In this document: piece by piece, positions 10,531 through 23,465 of the stretch
How the letters are laid out: every line of letters begins with the position of its first letter
How positions within the stretch are numbered: the stretch's first letter is position 1
Assembly: GCF_905475395.1 (NCBI RefSeq)
Contig: NC_058338.1
Location: 72,861,435 to 72,925,434, forward strand
Direction of reading: 5' to 3'
Source of the DNA: Chrysoperla carnea
Lineage: Eukaryota; Arthropoda; Insecta; Neuroptera; Chrysopidae
DNA length: 64,000 nt
Position numbers and translations under genes: made by a program
Notes under the pieces: model-generated
Seen by the model: only the letters and a program-made list of their open reading frames with translations
The model's database searches: none
Told to the model about the DNA's origin: nothing

Positions 10531-13500
10531 TTAATTTGTAACAAATGGATACCGATGTTGATTCTGTATTGAAAAATTACGTAAACCATGTTTACCTTTC
10601 AAATGTTTTATGAAATTTGAATCGTTTGCAAAGAAATGATTACACTCAAGACATGAATATGGACGTTCACCAGTATGCTGTCGTAAATGTGTCTGTAAAA
10701 AAGATTTCAATTTATATCATGGTCCACGAAAAAACATTATAAATAGTGGGGTAAATCTACCGGATTTTAATAATCAATTCGGAAAATTTTGAGAGAAGTC
10801 TAGTTTTTTTTAAATAGTTTTCTTTCGTTGTAATTAACGGTTTTGGGAAAAATTATTTCTACATTGTTTTCTTTGGTGCCGTTTTCTTGAATATCTCTGC
10901 TTCTATTGAACGGATTGAGGTGAAAAAAAAAGAATTGTTTGTTAAGAATTTCTGCTTCGACCTTGCCTGCTATCGATCCTTGAAAATAGCAAAATAACTT
11001 AAAATAAAATCTCAAGAAAACCACAGTAACCTCATATTTTCAACTTTCTCTAATAACTTTTCGAAAAATGAAGGAAATGAGTTGAAATTCTGGAAAAAGG
11101 TGTAACTGATGATCATAAAAATTTTAGCCCGATGCATAACCACAATTTTGAGAAAAATGAATTCTTCTGAAAAATTTCAACAGCTCGTATAAATCAGGCA
11201 AATCATCGGATTTTAACTTTTTCTTTTTAATTGCATTTTTTTTTATGTAGGTACTTTCGGATAGGACAACGGTTTTTTTTTCAAATACTGATTATGAGCC
11301 GAAACATTACAAAACAAAAATGCAAAACATTTGAAAAAATCCAAATTTGCTACAAGGTACAACAATTGAAAATTTCCAATTAAATTAAAATCCAATGCCT
11401 GGCCTGACCTGTGCGAGCTGTTGAAATTTTTCAGAAAATTTTTTTGTTTTTCTCAAAATGGAAGTTATGTATCGGGCTAAAATTTACCACACTTTTTTAT
11501 GATCATAAGTTACATCTTTTTCCAAAATTTTAACTCAATTTCTTCATTTTTCGAAAAGTTATCATAGAAAGTTGAAAATATGAAACTACTGTGGTTTTCT
11601 TGCGATTTTGAGATTATTTTCAGGATTCGATAGCAAGTAAGGTCGATGCAAAATTCATAAAAAACATTTATTTATTTTTATTCACCTCAATCCGTTCAAT
11701 AGAAGCAGAGATATTCATGAAAACGTCAATAAAGAAAACAATGTAGAGATAAATTGTTACCAAACCTTTTTTTACAACGAAAGAAATCTATTTAAAAAAA
11801 TTAGCCTTCTCCCAAAATTTTCCGAATTGATTATCAAAATGCCATGGATTTACCCCACTAAAAGGAGAAATCACGTAATGATAAATGAAAACGGTGAAGC
11901 TATCTTTTATCACTAGGTAATGTTCATGAATTAGCAATTTAATGTATTATTTTATTAAATAAGTTTTTATTAATAATAATCAGGGGATACATGCGATACA
12001 AACAATTCCTGTTTGGCAAACAGGAATTAATTTATTAAAATTTGTTAAACCGAAGTTGTTTGTCAAACATTTTAATCAAACGTACTTGTTGCTGCCTGTT
12101 ATAGAAAAAAAAAACATACCTTAAGATAATATTTTTGTCGAAAACGTTTCTTACAATAACTACATTCGTATGGCAATTCTTCAACATGTATTGAAGCGTG
12201 TACAGTCAATTGAGCACGTAAACTAAATTTCTTTCCACATACTTCACATTCATAACGTTTTTCACCCGTATGAACAAATTTATGTCGTTTTAATCCGGCT
12301 GCACTCTTAAATCTGAATAAAAATGTTAAAAAAAATTAAACCTCTTATTCGATTTGAGACATAAAAGTACATACATTTTTGGACATTCATCACATTTTAA
12401 TGTCATATCAATATGTGAATTTAAATGTGAGGCCAGCTGATGTTTATTTTTAAATACTTTTCCACATTGATCGCAAATGGATTCTTTTTCTTTTTCCTCT
12501 AAAAATAAAAACAGATATCGGATTGATACAATCAAGTATGAAAACTTCTTCAAAACTATCTACCAGTTATCAAGCTTTCATACTTGATTCTTTATGTTTC
12601 TTAAAATTTAAGCTACAATTAAAAAAATCAAGATCCGGTGAAGCGATCCACTCAATCAGTACGCCGTACGCGTCGGTTTTTTCAAACGAAAATTTTCGTT
12701 TTGTTGAGTATTGCCAGATTTTTTAAACTTTTTTTTGCCAGTCAAGCCGCACTTCGAAATGTATGCATCAGCAAATAATACAGTGGACCTAATTAAGGTT
12801 TCAGTTTTCTGACAGGGAAAGGATGCAAAGAACTTGCTGAAATAAGAAAGACCCCTATTACCTGCGTCTGGGATTTCACGGAGTTTGTCTTTTGATAGGA
12901 CAATTTCATACTACCACCTTCATAACTTAAGGGGGAACAGGGGTCTGAAAGTTTTTAAAGTGAGCCGTGAGCTTTCTGCCTTGCTTTTTGGCCCCGACAG
13001 AATCTTTGTCAGAAGTTTCTTTCATTTACTTATAGCAACACATTAAGTTGCAGGGATTTGCTAAAGTATGACAAAGAAGATCTACAGATCTAGATACATC
13101 GACCCTATTTGCCATACTTCTCTTATTGTTTATAACTATTATAAATACAGACAAAGAAAGGTATTATTTCACTTACTTTCATGTACTAAATATTGATGCT
13201 TTTCATAATTTTCAAGGCTAACGAATTTCTTATCACAAATATCACATTTAAATTTGTATTTTTCTTCCGGTGGAATGTGAGCTTTTAAATGAAATTGTAA
13301 TGCTACGTGATTTTTACAACTGGAAACAAAAATACAAATCACACGTTTTTATCATCAATTTCGAGGTAAAATTTTCAATGAAAACTTACATTTTATCACA
13401 TTGGTTACATTTAACGCCATTTTCTGTCGTAGATTTTAAATGTGTTAACGAATGCGCTACTAAATGATTTTTTAATGTAAATTTCTTTCCACATTTGTCA

Positions 13501-16500
13501 CAAGCAAATTTTTTGATTCCTAATTATTAAAAATTAAAAAAAAAGAATATTATTTAAAAAAAATGCAATTATGTATCTTTCAAATTGAAATAACTGCGTC
13601 TACATTATGACGATAATGTAGACGTAGTTAAGCATACTTCAAGCAGGAAAGCAGGAAAAATTTTGAAGGAACAATATAAGCATTTTTTGAGTAATTATTA
13701 GTTTTATACTTTCCAGTTTATTTCTCTAGCACATTTTTAATTAAGAAAAGAAAAAGAAATCTGATTTAATTTTCAATTGAAAGATAAGTTTCTATGATAT
13801 CGACTGAAATTCGGACAATCACAAGATAACATGATTATGAACGGCGCAAACGACTTTTGGTGTTCCAAAAAATCAAATTAGCAAGAGTGTTGACACTAAG
13901 GAGTTTCATGTATCAAGATAGAATATATGGGAGAGGGTATGAGTGATCCGCCAAGGTTAATCTTGGTTATAATGTTTTGGAAGGCGCTTATTAGAAAATA
14001 AAAGGCTATGATTACATTTTCAAATAATTATTCACCAACCTGAATGAATTAATAAATGTGCCCGGTAATTAGCACTATGATTAAATTCCTTCGAACATTT
14101 ATCACATTTAAATGTAGATCGATTCTTTTTAGATGTAATACCATGTGCTTCTTTCAAATGTTTCTCATATTCTTCGTTATTATCAAATGTTTCACAACAA
14201 TCGTTACAATTATATTCAGGATTTTTAATCTCATGAACGTTTTTTATATGTTTTTGTAGAATATGTTGATTATGGAAATATTCATCACATTTTTCACATT
14301 TCCATTTCGATTTAAATTCTGGTTGCATCTCATTTGTTGTTGTTGAAGTTTCCATATCATATTTTTCATCAATATCATTTAGTTTCATTTCGTTTTCTAA
14401 ATAAAATTAAAATTTTGTCGAATAATTTGATTTTGAATATTAATATGTACCGGGTGTCTAGAAAATTGCCAGATTTATATAAATTCTTTTCACCTATTGC
14501 TAAAGTCGTTGCTAGCTAGTAAAAACCGTGGAAATAGCTTTTAGAACCATAGAAAAAAATTCAAAATATTTTTAGAATGGCTACCAATTTCTAAGAATGT
14601 TTGACATTTTATCATATTTTTCAGGGATTTTATTGATCTGAGATGTTTAAATACAGATTGATTCAGTTTTCGAACAACAAGTGAAGCAAATGACCATTAA
14701 ACACAAAAAATTCAAATAATAGCTTCCGTGGAAATCATAATCGAATCGAAACCGTAGATATTAACCCGTGTTATCATTTAGCTCAATGCGGTGCCTGGTA
14801 GCTTGGTTAGAAATAATAATAAAACAGAAAAGGGGTACCACAAATGGGTTCCTAGCACCTATACCAAGAAGTCCTCTGTGCCCTCCTTGAGCCTATCACT
14901 CGTAGGCGAAATGTCTTCGAGTAAGGGATGATGCTATTTTAAGCCGATATCTCTTCCAGGATTGATAATTTCAGACCCAAACATTCTGAATATGAATACC
15001 TGCAGATTTCTACAGGTTCAATTATCTTGTATGGAAGTTTCATCGTCCTCCATACAGGCCCTACAAGTGAGATCATCAGAAATCCCCATGTTATGAAGGT
15101 GATAGTTCAATCAACAGTGTCCTGTCAAGAGTCCCATCACCTTTCTCAACTGCGCCTTAATGGTGGCTTGGTTAATAAAATGATCCAGAAGCTTGGTAGT
15201 TTAAAAAAATCACTGAGTTAGTTCTGATATTAAAATGCATCTGGATATCTTCAATAGTTTATGCACCTATATATACGAAATAATTTAGTATGTTCTGTTG
15301 ATATGTGAGCACTTGCATCCAGACTTCATACTCCTTCTTATTTACCCCTGATCCTAACATCCCTACAATTAAGCAATTCGAAACTTTGGGCAATCTAGAC
15401 ACCCTAGTATTGTATAATTTATACCTTCATCAGTTTTAGAATCGCTTTCCGTTATTTGTTTTGAACATACCGTAATTTTATGCACTTCTTTATGTCGTTT
15501 TAATCGAAACTTTTTACCACAAATTTCACATTCGAATGGCTTAATACCTGGAAATGAAATATTTACATGATAGTCAAATTCAATGATAGCCAAAATAGAT
15601 CTCTAGCGTCAGGCGTAGTATTTGACAATAATTTAAGAAGAGCTGAAAATTTGAGAGGTTATTATCAGGATCGTTTTTCGAAAATTTTCAAAGGCGTGGT
15701 AGCATTACTAGGCCTAGAAAATTTTTAAAATTGGTGACTAGTCATTAAGCACGTTATTAAAATTAGAAGATAGTTGAATAATTGTTCCGAAACTCGAAAA
15801 AGCGAGATGTTCTTAAATTTACAAAACTTCAAGGTGTTAAACTACAGGTATTCTGCTTTTTTTTGTAATATCGAGCAAATGATTTTTGATTTTTTATTTG
15901 AATATAAAAAAATTCTCAAAGAATTTTCCAGGCCCCCTGAAAATGAATTTCCTGGAAATGAAAATGATCGTAAACTGGAAAAGTTGTCTCTGGATATAGC
16001 ATCTAGGATTTCCAATCGTTCTGAAATGACCGTAAAATATTATGTCTGATTCTAGACCTAAATATACATACCTAAATGTAAATTACGATGTGCCTTAATG
16101 TTCGTGGAATTATAAAATTGTTTTCCACAAAATTCACATGGATAAACTTTACGTTTCTTTCCAACATGTTCATGATTTTCAAACTCTTGTAAATTATTAA
16201 ATAATGCATTACATACAGTACATACGTATTCAGGTTCAGCATTATGTATTAATTGAAAATGATCCTGTAAACTTTCAGGACTCCGTACCATATAATCACA
16301 TTTGTAACATTTATATTGCATACGTTTACGTTTTTTATTGTCGTTATTTAACGGTACTTTTTCATCGAATTTTTCAATTTTTTTAATATCTTTTGATTCA
16401 ATATCTAAATTTGTTGTTTGAAAAAAAAAAAAGAAAGTATTATACCCCAATAACCAGACCAAAAAAAAGTAGTAGCCCTGGGCCCGTGACAGTAAAACTG

Positions 16501-18066
16501 CACTTACACGGATTTCAAAATTTCGCATATGAATCAATACTATTTAATGATAGATATAATATGGAGTAGGTGTACCAGGGTTTATCTTGGCAGAAATATT
16601 TTTTCTCAGGGCTAGCTTGTCAAACAATCTCAATGACAGATTATAGTTTTTAATTTAAAACAGATTTGCAAATCTCTGAAACTTGTTTACCATTTTAGTT
16701 CTCTGAATGTGTCTCTGCCCAAGTGGCTCTACACGTTATATTCGTGTAGGGCCATCTATTAGTTTTGATAATAATTTATCCACTTCAATGGTTGTTGGGG
16801 AAACAATATATTATATATTTTTAAATAAATAAACAAGACGTCTTTCAAAATTCGCTTGCATGTAGTTAAAATTCGTTAAGTTTTTTCGAATGTATTCTAA
16901 ATTGATTGCGTTTATTAACATTTTGTGGACCATTTGTGTAGTGACTTTATTTAAGTGTTTAGGCCGTTTTCATTGTGCCCCTGTTCATTAATTAATGTAA
17001 TTTAGTTTAGGTCGTTTAAGGTGTGTTTATATTATTTTCTGATTTTTTTATGGTATGTACTGAGTTTATTTTAGTGTTTAGGTCTTGTTAATCATGTTGA
17101 TTACCTTTAACTCGTGTTTATTTGTGATTATTATTGACTATTAACGAACTAAAATGGTTAGACATTTAACATACATAAGAGTAGTAAATATTTGTTAGTG
17201 TTAAATACTATTCTGTTTCAAATATTTCAATAAATTATTATTTTACTAATACTTGTTATTTTATTTAAAAAATTTTACTTTATTTTATAAGAAGACAAAT
17301 AAATACAAAAAAAAAATTTTAAAAAATGAAACTGAATAGAAATAATTCAAATAGTACATAATTCCCGCCATTTTTTTTAAAATACTTTAAGTGCCTTTCT
17401 CAAGGGGGCTTTTGGGGCAACACCTGATGTTCAGTAGAGTTGCCTATCTATTTATGTAATAAATTATAATCTGTGATCTTAATCATATGATAGATTCTAC
17501 CAATCATAAGAGATACTTTAATAAATTGTAGAATAATCGGATTTTTTTCATTTTCAATTAGCTTACCTGATTTATTATCGTTCGTTACAGTAGAATTTTC
17601 TGCCAGGGTATCAGAGTCACTTTCGTTGCCAAAATTACCCACATAATGGTCAAAGCTATCATAATCATTACCTATTTTACACAAAAAATTATAATTAACT
17701 TGAATAATATAAGCCGTTAAAAATAGTCTGTTTACCGTAATCATCTTCAGTTTTAACATAATTCGAATCAATTTCGTTACAATATAAGTTTGATTCATTT
17801 TCTAACTTAATATCTGAATTTGAAAGTGTTGATTGGAATTTTTGTTGAGTAGCTTTAACTTTAATACAGAATTGATCAAAATCGAATAAAACTTTACAGC
17901 ATATTTTACAAGCTGTTGTTGGAAATTCATTAATTTCAGTAATTTTTATTTTTAAATATTGGAAAATTAGTAAATCCATTTGTTCATTCTTCAATTCTTT
18001 TACAGTTTTCAGTTGTGATAATGATAATTTTAAACCGCATAGTCGGCATACATTTTCTACTGACAT
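10531..18066 (-). CDS. ZAD-C2H2 zinc-finger protein, gene B
   Basis: Complete 666-residue gene, presumably a nuclear transcription regulator. Exons on the minus strand: 18066-17736, 17671-17567, 16404-16072, 15547-15425, 14396-14040, 13519-13390, 13319-13177, 12498-12375, 12312-12120 and 10692-10531; the stop TAA ends at 10,531. All junctions are GT-AG and the exons total 2,001 nt. Exon 1 is the ZAD ([11 protein letters not shown]; cysteines 7, 10, 53, 56), then an acidic linker with IKLENE and VKTEDD. About 15 C2H2 fingers follow, from [10 protein letters not shown] to the last, [19 protein letters not shown]. Introns after 1379 and 1646 nt of coding sequence cut a finger right after C-x2-C-x-K. 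Gene A is the closest relative. The last intron (1.4 kb) holds a 1.1 kb foldback element. Gene C starts 967 bp away, head to head. Confidence 0.92.
10746..11858. repeat. 1.1 kb foldback element with TA target duplication
   Basis: The left arm (10,746 to about 11,225) begins GTGGGGTAAATC and the right arm (about 11,370 to 11,858) ends GATTTACCCCAC. The arms match along nearly 480 nt with scattered differences, leaving a loop of about 150 nt. TA flanks both ends (10,744-10,745 and 11,859-11,860), as expected for a Tc1/mariner-type insertion. There is no transposase. It lies in the last intron of gene B and would fold into a long hairpin in the pre-mRNA. Confidence 0.85.
12700..13176. other. Intron 7 of gene B, repeat-like
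   Basis: Between the exons ending at 13,177 and starting at 12,498. The part 12,780-13,110 is richer in G and C than its surroundings and reads like a worn interspersed repeat, but I recognise no protein or end motif in it. Confidence 0.25.
14812..15205 (-). mobile_element. LINE 3' fragment, subfamily 1, reverse orientation
   Basis: The reverse complement aligns with 23,040-23,460. Shared landmarks: GCGCAGTTGAGAAAGG-type start, CTCTTGACAGGACACTGTTGATT, GAGGACGATGAAAC, AATCCTGG, and the 3' end with TTCTGTTTTATTATTATT. The shared 3' tail TTTTATTATTAT marks the true end of the LINE. It lies in an intron of gene B, in the same orientation as the gene. Confidence 0.75.
16540..17440. other. Intron 2 of gene B, unidentified 0.9 kb
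   Basis: AT-rich intron sequence between exons 2 and 3. The boundaries at about 16,565-16,615 and 17,395-17,435 are less AT-rich, and the interior is TTTATTTAAGTG-like text. It may be a non-autonomous element, but I could not match the two ends convincingly. Confidence 0.25.
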
Positions 18067-19033
18067 TTTCTTATTCTTTGCAGAGTTTTCTTCAGAATTC
18101 TATTAGACTTTTTTTATTATTTTTGTTTAACAATAATCAAACATTTTTGACGGTTAGCAGAATAAGCTCGATAAATGTCAAATTATTGGGTGCATTCAAA
18201 ATTTCCAAATAACAATTTCGTGTTTACTGTCACCTCTACCCTCCATATATTTTCATTAAAAAAAGGGACCTCGTTCTATTTCATCGGCTCATTTGGATTG
18301 ATTATTATTTCAGAAATAAAAGTTCTGCTAATAAATTATAAAATCTCTCAAACGAACTGTTGTATGAGCACGGATCAAATGCGTTTTGGTTGTTATTTTG
18401 ACAGTCTGTAATAAAAGTAGCGGTATAAACTGTATAACAGAAAAGTGAGTGTGCTTGAAATTATCTTTTTCAGTTATAAAAACTTGGATTTAGAGCCAAC
18501 TACCACATTGACAGAAATATTTACAATCTGCTTTATTTATCTTTCAATCTCAAACCCATTACATTTTTTGAAAATTATTTCATTTAAATTCGTCGATAAT
18601 CCGTTTTGATTGCATTTTCAAATAAATTGAGAATGCAATTGATTCATTCATGTAAGCGCGGTATACGTTTATAACAGGGGCCAACTATTGGAGTGATGTC
18701 CATAGAGTAAAATGCTCACATCACAAGAAAGAATAAGCTAAGTCATTATAATTACATTTTTTTCTTTCGATTATAACCGTGATTTTGCTTTGCCTTTCTC
18801 ATTTTGTCGATTTTGATTAATTTTAAATTGCTTTAATAGATATCGTACAATCCAAAAATTTTTCAACAAGTTTCTATCCAATCCTGCCAAGAAATTAAAC
18901 CTTTTATGGGCCTTAATTGTGAACGCACCCTGTGTCAAAAGTAATGACATATCACAGACTTATATTAAAAATAAAGCTTGTCACTGAATTATGTCGTAAT
19001 TTGTGATACTGCGATGAAAATATATATTGAAAA
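18067..19033. promoter_or_regulatory. Shared spacer between head-to-head genes B and C
   Basis: 967 bp separate the start codons of gene B (minus) and gene C (plus). It must hold both promoters and 5' UTRs. It contains no coding frame of note and none of the repeat families seen elsewhere in the window. I cannot point to a TATA box or initiator with confidence. Confidence 0.5.
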
Positions 19034-21951
19034 ATGTCTGAAAATCTATCTTTTTGTAGATTATGTGCAAAAAAATTTTCTGATACCATTTTAATTAAGA
19101 TGAACAGTGAGAAATTCGTAAATTGTAACTTAGCTGAAAGAATTCATCAATATTTTATCATAAGTATAACAGAAAGTGATATTCTACCCAGAGATGTATG
19201 TAATAATTGTTGTCAAAAAGTACTCGAAACTTACGAGTTTCATCAAGATATTTTAAAAGCACAAGAGTTTCTAGAAAAAGAAACATTCCATCAAACTAAA
19301 CTAGAAATAAAAGATGAAGACACAGATAAATTTTTCGAAGAATCTTATAATTCAATGCTCGATAGTAATAACTCATTCGCGGGTAATTAAACAATGTTTA
19401 AATTCTAAAAATGAAAATTAATTTTAATTTTCAAGTATTCTTCCAGAAGATTCATTAGACGGCGAGCCTTTAATTAAACGTGATGGACGAAAATCGACAG
19501 AATATAAAGGTACAAGTTTATAGTGGAGAAATGTTTTGTTGTAATATATTAAAATTAATTTTTTTCATAGGAAAAATAAAAACCAAAATCTTGTTTGATC
19601 AACTAAACAAAGAAACGGAAGGTAAATTTAAACATTCTACACTAAACGGTTTATTAGTATGGAATGTATTTTTAGTAAGTGTTTACTGTAAACAAAAAAT
19701 TTTTTTAAAAATGTTTATTTTCTATGAATTTTAAATTTTTCTGCACCTCTATATTAATTAATAGGAGATTAAACATAGTTTCAAGTTTGACAAATACATA
19801 AGCGGGGAAAAACAAAAAGCAAATATTAATTTTATATTATCTTCAAAATATCTCAAAAAGAAAAACACTAAGTACTTACAGCTGGGAAAATAATATCTTT
19901 AAAAAATCTTATTTACTTCAATGGAAATCTAGAGTAATAGAAAGTATGCATACAATCCTAGAAACTTGCCAGGCAGCAATCTGAAACACCAGACGAAATT
20001 AATGGTGTCTGATACATCTGTTCAGGGGAATTTTTAAACAATCTTGACGTCTTCAATCTCATATGAGTCACTGTAATTATTAAGCCAAACTGTTTATAAT
20101 GATTAATAATTAATGATTTCCAATTCTCATTTTTGGTAATGATATCTGGCCAGCATTGTAGTCGTGTCACTGGGGGATATAAGAACAACTCTTTTTTACG
20201 GCATGGCGCCAAAATACATACTGAAAGGAGCAGAGATTCTGTTAGCAGACACATTGCCTAATATTCATGCAAATATTTTGAGCAATCGGACAAATCGGAC
20301 CTCATTTGTGAAAAATTATGGTCTAGAAATAAAGGCAGCGATTTTTTAAGCCTGTGTTAAAATATTCTCAAATTTGTAGTAAAAAAAAAAGAAATTTCCT
20401 CAGAATGTTTGGGTCTTTAGATCCAAATTTTTGGATCTAATTATCCTAGGAGCAATTCATATCTTAACGAGAGTTATTCCTACTTCTCGGTGAGTATATA
20501 GATCCTAACAGGTCTGGAAGGTCTTGCTAATTACTATTATTTGTAGTATCCTTTGCACAAAATTTATATTTAAGTGTTTATAAAAATTTTAGTAAATTTT
20601 TTTTAATAAAATATAGATATCGATTAACTTTAATTTTTCTTTTAGAAAACATAAAAAATGAATCGATAAATGAAGAAATAACTTTTAACGGTAAAGTTTT
20701 AATCTTTAAATAATTTTAAATTTATTAGAAATACAAATTTACTAATTTCCATAGGACATATAACCAAGAAACGTAAGAAAAGGAAAAAAATGTTTGCAGG
20801 CAAAAAATGCATTTCCAGTTCTGAAGAACTTCTAGTGAATCAAGAACTGAGAAATGTTATTTTATGTGAAGGTGAAGATGGTAAGTGAATGGTTCATAAA
20901 ATTTTATCGTTATTTATAGAAATTATGTTTTTACTTCCAGAACCGTCTTATGTGTGCCATATTTGTGGAAAATTTTATATAAGTCAATCAGGTTTAAGTT
21001 CACATTTAAAGTGTCATAATGGCGAAAAACTTTTTCAGTGTAACATATGTCCAAAACAGTAAGTTTGTAACAAATTTACTTTCAAAAAAGGTTTTTTTTC
21101 AGCAGGTGAAAATTCATTAGGGTAATGACAATAATATTAGGCAATTAGTCAATCCACTTACCTGAATGGATGTATCCTGGTTAAGCTTATCTAAGTTCTA
21201 ATATAAGCAAAGAAAGTTAGATATTTTTAACGAAATCAAAGCCTACACAGAACGTTTAAATCTTAGCTTTTGGAATGTTTCCCGAGACAATTGAGCTCAA
21301 AATTTCGTAGTCAAACGTAGTTTTAGATTTTTTTCCACAATATCGTCTATTGTTTTTACTAGGGGTTGGTGGCCTTTTGTATCACGGGGCCCTGGGCTGT
21401 AGATCAAAAAGACCTTAAAATAAAAAAAGTAAATCTGCCCCCAGGTTGCAAACTCTTGTTTGTAAACGTAGCCGCTTTAATACTTTTTTATGCCTAGGTA
21501 ATAAATTTTAATATTGTTTTTAGATACAAATACATAACTTCATTACAAGAACATAAATTATGCCATACAAATTTGCGACCACATATATGTCCCGTATGTG
21601 GACTTACATTCCGTACCAAACGAACATTGGATCGACATTCCCTAGTCCATAACGAAATACTAAATTATCAATGTACATTTTGTCCAAAACGATTTAAAAA
21701 GAAATATTCTTTGACGGTAAAATTAAAATATATCCAAAAAAAAAAAATTTTGTTAAAAAATTTAAGAAATTTGTTGTTTTTAATTTCAGATACATTTACG
21801 TCTGCATACTGGTGAACGTCCATATTCTTGTACAGAGTGTAATCATTTCTTTGCAAATGATTCAAATTTTATAAAACATTTAAAGGGTCGACATGGTTTA
21901 CAGAATGTTTCCATTGTTAAAAAACGTCAATATCCAAATGATTTTGAATAA
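19034..21951 (+). CDS. ZAD-C2H2 zinc-finger protein, gene C
   Basis: Complete 368-residue gene and the shortest of the family. Exons: 19034-19382, 19447-19509, 19571-19621, 20646-20690, 20755-20880, 20941-21058, 21524-21716 and 21790-21951 (1,107 nt, all in phase). Exon 1 is a ZAD ([14 protein letters not shown]; cysteines 8, 11, 56, 59) of the type also seen in genes D and E ([13 protein letters not shown]). Four small exons form an acidic then basic linker ([21 protein letters not shown]-like), a possible nuclear localisation region. Five fingers follow, far fewer than its paralogues; the last is [19 protein letters not shown]. The introns that split a finger after the second cysteine and before THLR/IHLR are shared with B, D and E. 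AATAAA overlaps the stop region. Likely a nuclear DNA-binding protein. Confidence 0.9.
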
Positions 21952-22399
21952 AAAGAAAAATATATACAACTAAAAAATAAAAAGAAAAAATATATTTCAA
22001 ATTAATTAATATATAATGAAATTTTTTTTAAATATTATATCAATAAATATTATATATTTTATTAATATTGAATTTTAGTTAGAGACTTCCTTTGCAAGAC
22101 AACAAGAAACCCTTATTTAGATTTTATTAAAATTAGGGAGAAAATTTTGCCCTAACCAGTTACGAACATGAGCTAATTTTATTCCCTTAGTTGTGTTTTA
22201 AATAAAAAATTGAAGGTCAACTTTCTCATTTATAGTCTTATTCTATCCTTACCTTTTAGGATCTTAGTTGACTATTAAAACAACCCGGAGAACTAGGTCC
22301 AATATATCTGATAAAAAAACAAGATGCCCCCCCCCCCATCAAATTCTGCTTAATTAATTTTGTGATTGGTTAGTACAAAACGAGCAATGAACCATAATA

Positions 22400-23465
22400 G
22401 ATTAAAATGGTCCACCCTATGTACGGTATAAATTTAAAGCTGACTTATATTGATTGTACCCGGACTTATATTGATTGTACCATGTCTATACGGATGGGTC
22501 ATGGGCCGGAGATCTATCTGGTGCGGGGGTTTATTGGTTTAGAACCAAGGAATCGATTCCTCTTGGTCAATATGCGACGTTTTTTCAATCGGAAATCTTC
22601 GCCTTGCTGAGAGGTGCCCAGATCTGTAACTCGAAAGTTTACAGTGGGGCATATATCAACTTCTTCACAAATAGTCAGGCCGCTCTTCGGGCTCTTGAAA
22701 CGTCAAGATTTCAATCAAAGATAGTCTATGAAATCTTCGAGGAACTGAATCACCTAGTACTGAATAACAGTCAGGCTGATCTGGATTCCAGGATCACACT
22801 GGCGTTAAAGGGAATGAAGCAGCAGACTCGTTGGCACGAGAGGGGTCGTCTCAAACGCCCTTTTCACCTGAGCCTGTCATTCCCATAGCAAAATGCTCTG
22901 TAATTTACCGAATCAAAGAATGACTACGATAAGCCCATCTTGATTACTGGGACTTTGCGCAGGGCATGCGACAGGTCAAACTGTGTAGTATAACCACAGC
23001 TAAGCCATTCGACTGTGCTCGTCTGAAACTTACTAGAGCACAGTTGAGAAGGGTGGTGGGTACTCTTGACAGGACACTGTTGATTAATCTATCACCTTTA
23101 TAACAAGGAGATCTCTAATGATTCCACCTGTAGAGCCTGTATAGAGGATGACGAAACTTTCATACATGTTATTTGCACCTGCAAAAAAAAATCTGCAGGG
23201 CGTTATACTCAGAATGTTCAGGTCCTAAACCTTCAATCCATCAATCCTGGGAGAGAAGCTGCGGGCTTTGTACGTGGCGTCTGGCCTCGACAAAATCCTT
23301 TAACTTCATCCGATTTTAATAGCGCTCCCTACCCGAAGACATCTCGTCTTCGGGTGACAGATCGTTCTTAAGGAGGGCATAGAGGAATCTTGGTCTAAGT
23401 GCTAGGTACCCACTTGCGGTACTTCTCTTTTGTTTTATTATTATAATGATTATAATTAGATAACA
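22400..23465 (+). mobile_element. LINE fragment, RNase H domain and 3' UTR, subfamily 1
   Basis: At 22,475-22,888 the frame encodes an RNase H start (VYTDGSWAGD...GAGVYWF, then the conserved SEIFALLRGAQ and FTNSQAALRAL). It is followed in broken frames by the LINE C-terminal cysteine cluster (CRACIEDDETFIHVICTC) and a 3' UTR with an imperfect GAAGACATCTCGTCTTC palindrome, ending in a TTTTATTATTATAATG tail near 23,465. Frameshifts make it non-functional. A 20-nt stretch, GACTTATATTGATTGTACC, is duplicated at its 5' edge. RNase H-bearing LINEs of this kind belong to the I superfamily. Other copies are at 1,585, 14,812 and 57,190. Confidence 0.85.

Noticed and set aside
10800-11024. 74-codon minus-strand frame
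   Set aside because: It falls in an arm of the 1.1 kb foldback in gene B; the other arm has no matching frame.
22407-22610. 67-codon plus-strand frame
   Set aside because: It is a shifted-frame shadow of the RNase H sequence of the LINE at 22,400-23,465.
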